A stretch of 12,582 nt of DNA from DATJIG01 sp035493495 (GTDB taxonomy: Bacteria; Pseudomonadota; Alphaproteobacteria; SMXQ01): positions 1 to 12,582 of the forward strand of contig DATJIG010000231.1 of NCBI GenBank assembly GCA_035493495.1, read 5' to 3'. The position numbers were made by a program, and so were the translations under genes. Positions 1-6,700 of this stretch are shown here, one piece after another. Below the pieces are notes generated by a model. The model had not been told where the DNA came from, searched no databases, and saw nothing but the letters and a program-made list of their open reading frames with translations. Position 1 is the first letter of the stretch. The number at the start of each line of letters is the position of its first letter.

Positions 1-810
1 CTTGCGGTAGATCGGCCCGGGCTCGAGCGTCCGTCCGTCGAGCTTGATCAGCGGTGTGACCTTGGCGTAGTTGCCCGACGAGAACACCTCGTCGGCGGTC
101 TCGACCTCGCGCCAGCGCACTGTGCGCTCGACGACCTTTACGCCCGCGCCCCTGAGCAGCGCGATCACCCGCTGGCGCGTCACGCCGTTGAGGAACGCGC
201 CGTTGGGAATCGGTGTGACCACGACGCCGCGCCGGGCGATGAACAGGTTGGCGGTCGCGAATTCGGCGACGTTGCCGTGATGGTCGAGCATCACCGCATT
301 GCCGTAGCCGGCGTCGCGCGCGTCGCGCATCGCCTGGGCGCTCTCGGGATAGAGGCACGCCGCCTTGGCGAGGGTCGGCGCCGACATCGGATCCGGCCGG
401 CGGACGCGGGCCAGCGTCGAGGTGAAGCCCTTGGGCTCCGGCAGCTGGCTCTCGAACAGCGACAGGCAGAATGTGGTCGACTCGGGCTTCGGCACGACGA
501 AGCCTTCGGCGGCGTAGAACAGCGGCCGGATATAGAGGTGCGTGCCGGTCGGGAAGCGGGCGACGCCCTCGCGCATCTTTGCTGCGATCTGGTCGGCGTC
601 GAGCTTGGGGCCGAGCCCGATGACCTTGGCCGAGCGAACGAGACGCGCGGCGTGCGCCTCGATGTCGGGCACGACGCCGTCGAATGCGCGCGCGCCGTCG
701 AACGCGACCGACGACATCCACGTCGCGTTGTCCATCAGGCCGAGTTGGGGCGGGTTGCCCTCGACCCAGCGCGCACCTTGGGCGTCGTTGATGAAATGTT
801 GGGGAAGCAT
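1..810 (-). CDS. Class IV PLP aminotransferase, branched-chain-aminotransferase-like (C-terminus cut by window edge)
   Basis: Reading the minus strand from the ATG at 810 gives 270 uninterrupted residues beginning MLPQHFINDAQG. This is the fold-type IV aminotransferase pattern. The N-terminal half carries LYIRPLFY (Arg95). LAKAACLYP supplies the likely PLP-binding Lys149. GNVAEFATANLF supplies Glu183, the residue expected to contact the pyridine nitrogen, and ADEVFSSGNYAKVTPL lies near the end. Family members interconvert branched-chain amino acids and 2-oxoacids using 2-oxoglutarate/glutamate in the cytoplasm. The usual length is about 290-310 residues, so only a short C-terminal piece is missing beyond base 1. 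The start has a GAGGG Shine-Dalgarno sequence about 5 nt upstream. It diverges from the DUF952 gene. The stretch after the lysine (AACLYP rather than the AGGNY type of E. coli IlvE) suggests a paralogue, so D-amino-acid or aminodeoxychorismate-type specificity cannot be excluded. The family call is firm; the substrate is inferred. Confidence 0.85.
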   Translation of the reverse strand, partial: MLPQHFINDAQGARWVEGNPPQLGLMDNATWMSSVAFDGARAFDGVVPDIEAHAARLVRSAKVIGLGPKLDADQIAAKMREGVARFPTGTHLYIRPLFYAAEGFVVPKPESTTFCLSLFESQLPEPKGFTSTLARVRRPDPMSAPTLAKAACLYPESAQAMRDARDAGYGNAVMLDHHGNVAEFATANLFIARRGVVVTPIPNGAFLNGVTRQRVIALLRGAGVKVVERTVRWREVETADEVFSSGNYAKVTPLIKLDGRTLEPGPIYRK

Positions 811-907
811 GAACCCTCGCGGCAAAGCGCTATCGTATCCATCGACAGGGCTCGATCAACCCACGCCGTCGCTTGCCGCCCATGCGCTGCGGCCCTAGGG
901 TGCGGCC
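811..907. promoter_or_regulatory. Divergent intergenic region (aminotransferase / DUF952 gene)
   Basis: This 97-bp spacer lies between two genes transcribed away from each other and must hold both promoters unless one sits inside a neighbour. The palindrome CCCTAGGG at 893-900 is visible; its AGGG half also serves as a plausible ribosome binding site 7 nt before the ATG at 908. A small inverted repeat ATCGA/TCGAT occupies 841-845 and 852-856. I see no convincing -35/-10 pair on either strand. Confidence 0.4.
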
Positions 908-1261
908 ATGACACCGATTTTCCGCATTTTCCGGGTCGCCGAGTGGCTGACGTTCGTCGCCTCCGGCACGTTCGAAGGCAGCGCCGACGATCGCCGCGAC
1001 GGCTTCATTCATATGTCGACGGCGGAGCAGGCCGAGGGGACGCGGGCGAAGCACTACGCCAATGTCGGCCAGCTCGTGGTCGCGGCGTTCGATGCCGATG
1101 CGTTGAAGGAGACCATCCGGTGGGAGCCGAGCCGCGGCGGCGCGCTGTTCCCGCACATCTATGGGGTACTCCCGGAGCGGGCGCTGATCGGCGCGGCGAT
1201 GGTGACCGGGACGATCGACGAGGCGATCGGCCGGGCGGTCAAGGGCGAACAGCCGGCCTGA
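908..1261 (+). CDS. DUF952 family protein
   Basis: The gene encodes 117 residues, the whole of a typical DUF952 protein. Family hallmarks are DGFIHMSTAEQ (His35, Ser37, Thr38) in the first third and RWEPSRGGALFPHIYG (residues 71-86, with His83 and Tyr85) in the last third. The biochemical role of DUF952 is unknown. From memory the family is grouped with the ADP-ribosyltransferase-like fold, which would make the conserved H/S/T and H/Y residues a candidate NAD-type pocket; that is inference. There is no signal peptide or membrane helix, so it is probably cytoplasmic. AGGG 7 nt upstream supports the ATG at 908. It stands between a divergent aminotransferase and the TipF-like gene 119 bp downstream. 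The last 17 bases, including the stop codon, are repeated just downstream. Confidence 0.85.
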   Translation: MTPIFRIFRVAEWLTFVASGTFEGSADDRRDGFIHMSTAEQAEGTRAKHYANVGQLVVAAFDADALKETIRWEPSRGGALFPHIYGVLPERALIGAAMVTGTIDEAIGRAVKGEQPA

Positions 1262-1283
1262 GGGTCCGAGCAGCCGGCCTGAG
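1246..1283 (+). repeat. Short tandem duplication of the end of the DUF952 gene
   Basis: The 17-base stretch at 1246-1262 (CGAACAGCCGGCCTGAG) recurs at 1267-1283 with one mismatch, at a 21-base spacing. The first copy contains the stop codon of the DUF952 gene. It looks like a small slippage or tandem duplication in the 3' flank. I see no function. Confidence 0.7.
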
Positions 1284-1301
1284 CCTCCGGCGGAGCTGGG
1301 C

Positions 1302-1325
1302 GGTTCCCGATTATCCAAGGGAACC
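1302..1325. promoter_or_regulatory. 7-bp perfect inverted repeat upstream of the EAL gene
   Basis: GGTTCCC at 1302-1308 pairs perfectly with GGGAACC at 1319-1325 across a 10-base loop. It has no following T-run, so it is not a classic terminator for the DUF952 gene. It lies just before an unusually AT-rich island (about 1326-1338) and could be an operator dyad or a weak hairpin. No regulator is identified. Confidence 0.4.
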
Positions 1326-1349
1326 AATAATTAACCAACTTGGGCCACC

Positions 1350-1377
1350 CTCGGACCGTATTTTCCACGGGTCCGAG
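1350..1377 (+). promoter_or_regulatory. Hairpin directly in front of the EAL-protein start codon
   Basis: CTCGGACC at 1350-1357 and GGTCCGAG at 1370-1377 form a perfect 8-bp stem with a 12-nt loop, ending three bases before the ATG at 1381. The only purine-rich stretch that could act as a ribosome binding site lies in the right arm. A folded mRNA would therefore hide the translation start. The pairing is read directly; translational control is inference. Confidence 0.5.
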
Positions 1378-1380
1378 TCG

Positions 1381-2598
1381 ATGGCCGTTCTGAAACATGC
1401 CCTGATCGCCGCGATCTACGTGCTGCTGGCGTGCGCCGTCGCGGTCGTGCTGCCGCACTCCGCCGCCCAGGTGTCGATGCCCCAGGCGGCGATCGCCGGA
1501 GGTCTGGTGTTTGTCGTCGGCGCGCTCATCCATCACGCCGTGTTCCGAGCCGAGCGCGAGCGCGCGATCGTCGATCGCCTGACGGTGTTCGCGCGCGCTT
1601 TCGAGCGGCTGCAGGACGAATTCTCCGACGTGCGTGCTGAAGTGATCCGCTGCCGCCGCGATCTCGACGAATCCCAGATCGACAAGACCGCCCAGGACAT
1701 CGCTGCGGTGCGCTCCGAGATGGACATGCTGCAATCGCTGGTCGGCCGCCTCACCAAGCGCGCTCCGGCGACCGTCGGGGCCGATTTCGACGAACCCCTG
1801 CCGACGCGTCCGGCCAATCCGTCGCCGACGCTGCCGCTGTTCCCCAAGGTCGCCGACCTCAGCGAGACCGAGATCCTCGACGCGGTGCGCGACGCGCTGC
1901 GCCGCGATCAGGTCGACCTCTGGGTGCAGCCCATCGTCAGCCTGCCGCAGCGCAAGATTCGCTATTACGAGTGCTACTCGCGTATCCGCACCGGCCTCGA
2001 TTCGATGCTGGTGCCGGAACAGTTCCTCGGGGTCAGCGCCCGCGAGGGCCTGATCGGCGCCATCGACAACCTGCTGCTGTTCCGCTGCGTGCAGCTCGTG
2101 CGCCGCGCCAACGCCCGCCGCCACAACGTGGGATTCTTCTGCAACATCTCGGCGAATACCCTGTCCGACCGCGTGTTCTTCGCCGACTTCAGCGAGTTCG
2201 TTGCCGCCAACGCCGAGCTCGCGCCGAAGCTCGTGTTCGAATTCAGCCAGGACGACGTCGAGAACCGCTGGGAGGAGGTCGCGCCCTACCTGATGCGGCT
2301 CGCGCGCCTCGGCTTCACGTTCTCGCTCGACCGCGTCACCAGGTTCGACCTCGACATCGAGCAGCTCACCCGCCGCCACTTCCGGTTCGTGAAACTCGAC
2401 GTCGCCGCGCTCCTCGACCGGGCTCGCGAGCGGCCCGAGACCGTGCAGGCGCTCAAGCGCTCGCTCGACCGCGCCGGCATCGACCTCATCGTCGAGAAGA
2501 TCGAGGACGAGGCTCAGCTCATCGAGGCGCTCGACTACCAGATCGACTTCGGACAGGGCTACCTGTTCGGCGGTCCGCAGAAGAGCCGCGACTCCTAG
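1381..2598 (+). CDS. Membrane-anchored coiled-coil protein with degenerate EAL domain, TipF-like
   Basis: The gene encodes 405 residues. The frame stays open far upstream, but the ATG at 1381 is chosen because the membrane segment follows at once and the upstream DNA belongs to other genes. Two hydrophobic helices (about 5-25 and 35-54) form a hairpin anchor. A charged coiled coil (about 55-130), a Pro-rich linker (about 131-155) and an EAL-like domain (about 160-400) follow. In that domain QPIV, Glu197 (ECY in place of EAL), Asn255, Glu287, Asp317, Lys338, Glu372 and Gln392 align with catalytic or c-di-GMP-contacting positions of active phosphodiesterases. The second Asp of the DDFGTG loop is Arg318 and the loop reads RVTRFD, so hydrolysis is probably lost while binding may remain. 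This is the architecture of Caulobacter TipF, a polar c-di-GMP receptor needed for flagellum assembly. A generic EAL phosphodiesterase is the alternative. The giant coiled-coil gene lies 1.1 kb downstream. Confidence 0.75.
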   Translation: MAVLKHALIAAIYVLLACAVAVVLPHSAAQVSMPQAAIAGGLVFVVGALIHHAVFRAERERAIVDRLTVFARAFERLQDEFSDVRAEVIRCRRDLDESQIDKTAQDIAAVRSEMDMLQSLVGRLTKRAPATVGADFDEPLPTRPANPSPTLPLFPKVADLSETEILDAVRDALRRDQVDLWVQPIVSLPQRKIRYYECYSRIRTGLDSMLVPEQFLGVSAREGLIGAIDNLLLFRCVQLVRRANARRHNVGFFCNISANTLSDRVFFADFSEFVAANAELAPKLVFEFSQDDVENRWEEVAPYLMRLARLGFTFSLDRVTRFDLDIEQLTRRHFRFVKLDVAALLDRARERPETVQALKRSLDRAGIDLIVEKIEDEAQLIEALDYQIDFGQGYLFGGPQKSRDS

Positions 2599-2614
2599 CT
2601 CATGCCTGTTTCCA

Positions 2615-2636
2615 CAGGCCGCGGCCGCGCGGCCTG
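2615..2636 (+). terminator. GC-rich hairpin after the EAL gene (possible terminator)
   Basis: CAGGCCGCG at 2615-2623 and CGCGGCCTG at 2628-2636 form a perfect 9-bp stem with a four-base loop, 17 bases after the EAL stop codon. No T-run follows, so it is either a weak or Rho-assisted terminator or an mRNA-stabilising 3' hairpin. The HAD gene starts 62 bases later. Confidence 0.4.
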
Positions 2637-2698
2637 ACGGCACTTCCCAACGGCGCCCGCACGTGGCACAAGGACGGTGACTTCGGCCACCCTCCATC

Positions 2699-3571
2699 AT
2701 GACGCTTCACGTCTTTTCCGGTATCCGCGACATCGCCGCCCGCTACGACGGGATCGTCCTCGATCTCTGGGGCGTAGTGCATGACGGCCGCGATCCGTAT
2801 CCCGGCGCGGTCGACTGCCTGAAGGCGCTGCGCGCCGCAGGCCGCCGCGTCATCCTCCTGTCCAACGCGCCGCGCCGCTCCGAGACCGTCGTCGAACAGA
2901 TGGAGGCGATGCACATCGCCCGGGACCTCTACGACGACGCCCTGTCATCGGGCGAGCTCGCCTACCGGGCGGTCACCGGCCGGGCCGACGCCTTCCACGC
3001 AGGCCTGGGTCGCCGGGTCATCCACATCGGACCGGAGCGTGACCGTGGGTTGCTCGAGGACATGCACCTCGACCGGGTCACCGAGGTCGCCGACGCCGAC
3101 TTCATCTTCAACACCGGCCCATGGGAGGACGACGAGACCGTCGCCGACTACGAGCCTTTGCTGTTCGCGGCGGCCAAGCGTCGCTTGCCGATGGTCTGCG
3201 CCAACCCCGACCTCGAGGTGATCCGCGCCGGCAAGCGCATCATCTGCGCCGGTGCGCTGGCGCGGCGCTACGAGGAGCTCGGCGCGCCCGTCGCCTACCA
3301 CGGCAAGCCGTTTCCCGAGGCCTACAAGGGCGCCATGGCCGCCATGGGCATCGCCGACCGCTCGCGCGTCGTCGCCATCGGCGACTCGCTCCTGACCGAC
3401 ATCAAAGGCGGCGTCGGCGCGGGACTCGACACTGTCCTGGTCACCAGCGGCATCCACGGCGCCGAGCTCGGCGTCCGCTACGGCGAGCACGCGGATCCGG
3501 CCCGGGTCGAGGCGGCGGGCCGCCGCGAGGGCGCGATGCCGATCGGCATCGTCCCGGCCCTGATCTGGTAA
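2699..3571 (+). CDS. HAD superfamily class IIA hydrolase (NagD-like, TIGR01459-type)
   Basis: The gene encodes 290 residues, normal for this subfamily. Motif I is DLWGVVHDG with nucleophile Asp22. Motif II is VILLSN with Ser55. Lys203 lies in YHGKPFPEAY, and GDSLLTD (Asp229, Asp234) forms the metal-binding motif IV. The stretch between motifs II and III is the class IIA cap. HAD IIA enzymes remove phosphate from small metabolites, nucleotides or sugars in the cytoplasm; the substrate here is unknown. Trp24 stands where most HAD phosphatases have the second Asp of DxD, the general acid. From memory DxWGV is typical of this subgroup rather than a private mutation. The ribosome binding site is weak (GGACGG well upstream). 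The gene is 100 bp after the TipF-like gene and 152 bp before the giant gene, same strand, but hairpins on both sides argue against a tight operon. Confidence 0.9.
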   Translation: MTLHVFSGIRDIAARYDGIVLDLWGVVHDGRDPYPGAVDCLKALRAAGRRVILLSNAPRRSETVVEQMEAMHIARDLYDDALSSGELAYRAVTGRADAFHAGLGRRVIHIGPERDRGLLEDMHLDRVTEVADADFIFNTGPWEDDETVADYEPLLFAAAKRRLPMVCANPDLEVIRAGKRIICAGALARRYEELGAPVAYHGKPFPEAYKGAMAAMGIADRSRVVAIGDSLLTDIKGGVGAGLDTVLVTSGIHGAELGVRYGEHADPARVEAAGRREGAMPIGIVPALIW

Positions 3572-3632
3572 TCGCCGTTCCGACAGGGCTCTGGAAGTCA
3601 CAGCATTTTGCGCGAACGCGAGCCGAGGGCTT

Positions 3633-3661
3633 TTGACGCCGGGGCGGTTCCGAAATAGCTT
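3633..3661 (+). promoter_or_regulatory. Candidate sigma70-type promoter of the giant gene
   Basis: TTGACG at 3633-3638, a 17-base spacer and TAGCTT at 3656-3661 match a housekeeping promoter (5 of 6 at -35, 3 of 6 at -10). Transcription would begin near 3668, giving a leader of about 55 bases that opens with a hairpin. It is the best pair in this 152-bp gap, which holds no gene. Confidence 0.4.
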
Positions 3662-3669
3662 CGCGGTGG

Positions 3670-3703
3670 CGTCCGGACCGTTTTGTTTGGGGAGTTCCGG
3701 ACG
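3670..3703 (+). promoter_or_regulatory. Leader hairpin of the giant coiled-coil gene
   Basis: CGTCCGGA at 3670-3677 pairs with TCCGGACG at 3696-3703 (8 bp, 18-nt loop rich in T and G). If the promoter just upstream is real, this stem lies at the very 5' end of the mRNA, which would suit transcript stabilisation or a regulator binding site. It leaves the GGGGGA ribosome binding site at 3713-3718 free. Confidence 0.45.
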
Positions 3704-3723
3704 GCGTTTCTTGGGGGACAGAG

Positions 3724-6700
3724 ATGGACGCGCCGAGTGTGTGGGGCCGTAAGGGTACGGCGCTGACGGTTGTTGGCGGGGTGGTCACCGCCATCTGGCT
3801 GGGATTGGTCGCGATCTACATCGGCGACGACATCGGCTGGGACAACATCTGGCTGATGCTGCCCCACGAGCTCGGCTTCACCCTGGCCGGCATCTTTTCC
3901 CCGCTCGCGTTCCTGTGGCTGGTGCTCCTTTATATGGGTGCCCATCGCGGTCTCGATGAAGCGACCTACGCCCTACACCGGCGTCTCGACCAGTTGACCT
4001 ATCCCGACGACGACGCGGGCGAGCGCGTTGCCGCCATCACCCGCAGCTTGCGCGAGCAGACTCGCGAGCTGACCGGCGCCAGCGAGATGGCGGCGCTCGA
4101 GGCCGAGCGGCTGCGCGAGCACGTCGGCGTCCAGATCGACAACCTGATCGACATTGCGGCGCGTCTGAACAATGAGCGCACCGCCCTCGACACCACCGTG
4201 CACGAACGAGCGACCTCGCTCGCCGCCGCGTCGGACCGCGCCCAGGCCGCCTCGCGCGCCGTCGCCGAGGCGCTGAGCTCCGGCCTCACCTCGCTGTCGA
4301 GCGAGAGCGACGAGGCGATCACCCGCGCCGAGCAGGCGTCGAAGGCCGTGACCGCGGCGCTCAGCGACGGCATCGCCGCGTTCTCGTCGGAGACCGATCA
4401 GGCGGTCGGCCGCGCCCAGGCGCTGTCGCAGCGGCTGCGCCGCGAATCCGAGGAGGTCCGCGCCGCCATCGCCGACCTGTCGGAGCGGGCGCAGAACGCC
4501 GGCAACACGCTCGACAGCCAGAGCGAGCGGTTGATGCAGCTCGTCGACCGCGTCAACAGCGACGTCGCGTCGGGTGTCGACGCGCTGACCGCCGGCGGTG
4601 ACCGCGTCGACGAGATGACGGCGCGTGCCCAGACCAATCTCAACACCGCTGCCGAGCGCTTCGCCGAGGCCGCGCGCGTCATCGCCGAGCGGGCGGGCGA
4701 CGCCGAGTCGCGCACCGACGAAGCGCGCGCAGCCGTGGTCGAAGGCACGCGTGCCGTCGCGGCTGCCGCCGAGAGCGCCGAGGAGCGGATCCGCAATGTC
4801 GGCCGCGCCATCGGTGAGCGCATCACGGCGCTCGAGCAGGCGTCGCAGGAATCGGAAAGCCTGGTCGCCGCCACCGGCGAGCGGCTGGAGCGTCAGGCCG
4901 AGGCGCTGGAGGAGGCGTCGATCGAGGCCGCCGGCCGCGCTGCCGAGATGAAGAACATGCTGGCGACCCAGGCGAGCGCGCTCGAGGCGTCCGCGATCCA
5001 CGTCGAAGCCCAGGCCGGGCGCGTCGGCGATGCGTTCGAGCGCCAGGCCGCCGATCTGATCCGCGCCGCCGACCGCGCCGCCACCAAGGGCGAGGAGGCG
5101 CGCCGCGATTTCGCTGTCGAGACCGAATCCTTCGAGCGCCTCATCGCGGCCGCAGCTGAACGCATGGCGCGCGAGATCACCTCGGCGCGTGACACGCTCG
5201 CCGCCGAGGATAAGTCGCTCGCCGCGCTGTTCGAAGCCGTCAACGAACGCGCCGGCGTGCGCGACGAGGGCCTGCGCAGCGCGCTCAGCGCCTTCCGCAG
5301 CGCCGCCGAGTCCACCTTCGCCGACATGGAAGGTTCGGCGACCCGCGCCTTCGACGGCTTCCGCGCCGCGTTCGCGCAGCGCACCGACGAGGCGATGCGC
5401 ACGCTCACGCAGCTCACCGAGCGAGTCGACGCGCAGGCTGACGTCGCACGCGCGCGGCTTTCGGAGACCGAAGGCTCCGTCGCGCGCCTGTTCGCCGATC
5501 TCGACGCCAAGGCCCGCGACCGCGCCGAGGCCGATCGCCGCCTGGTTCTCCAGGAAGGGAGGGCGGTCGAGGAAGCGCTCGCCGCCGCTGAGGCGCGCGC
5601 CGAATCGTCGCGCTATGGATTCCGCTCGCGCCTCGCCGAGGGTGAAGCCGCGCTCGCAAAGCTGTTCGCCGAGTTCGACGCACGGCTGCGCGCGCGCGCC
5701 GACGACAGCGCCGGCGCGCTGGCCCAGGCCGACGCGCGGCTCGCCGCCTATTTCGCCGAGCTCGACGTGCGTACCCGCGAGCGCTCCGAAGCCGACCGTC
5801 AGCTCCTCGTCCGCGAGGGCGCAGCGCTGGGCGAGGCGCTTGCCGCAGCCGAGGCGCAAGCCGATGTCGCGCGCGAGGGATTCCGTACGCGCCTCGCCGA
5901 ACACGAGGCCGCGGTCGACCGCCTGTTCGCCGATCTGGACGCCCGCATGCGCGAGCGCGCCGAGGGCGATCGCCGTCTGCTGATCCAGCAGGGCAAGGAG
6001 GTCGACGAGGCGCTGGCGACGGCAGAAGCCAAGGCGGAAGCGTCGCGCGATGCGTTCCGCGCCCGTCTCGTCGAGCAGGAGTCGGCGCTGGCGCGTCTTT
6101 TCGCCGAGCTCGACATCCGTGCCCGCGACCGCTCCGAGGCCGACCGGCGTCTGCTCGCCCAGGAAGGCAAGGCGATCGAGGACTCGCTGGCTGCCGCCGA
6201 GTCCAAGGCCGAGTCGGCGCGCGATCTGTTCCGCGTCCGCCTCGCCGATGAGGAAGCGGCGCTCGCACGTGTGTTCGCCGACATCGACGCGCGCATCCGC
6301 ATCCGCGCCGAGAACAGCCTCGACGCCATTGCCGGTGCCGAGGAGCGGGTCACGGCGACGCTCGACGATATCGAGGTCAAGTCGCGCAACCGCTCCGAAG
6401 CGGTCCGCGCGATGCTGTCGGAGGAAGGCCGCGTGTTCGACGACAGCCTGGCCGCGGCCGAGGCCAACGCGGAGGCGTCGCGCGAGGCGTTCCGCGCCCG
6501 GCTCGCCGAGCAGGAATCGGCGCTGGCGCGTCTGTTCGCCGACCTCGATGCCCGCGCCCGTGAGCGCTCGGACGCCGACCGGCGTCTGTTGGCGCAGGAA
6601 GGTCGCGAGATGGACGAATCGCTGGCGGCCGCCGAGGCCCGCGCGGAAGCGTCGCGCGATGCGTTCCGCACCCGGCTCGCCGAGCAGGAGTCGGCGCTGG

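Noticed and set aside
277..1380. Upstream extension of the EAL-protein frame by 368 codons
   Set aside because: It runs antisense through the aminotransferase gene and out of frame through the DUF952 gene. It looks like random GC-rich translation, and the ATG at 1381 directly precedes the membrane segment.
1159..2700. 513-codon minus-strand open frame opposite the EAL gene
   Set aside because: Shadow of the EAL coding frame; composition is typical of antisense translation and it has no motif.
3572..3632. Possible terminator after the HAD gene
   Set aside because: Only weak 4-bp pairings (for example CGCG-AA-CGCG at 3611-3620) without a T-run; not enough to annotate.
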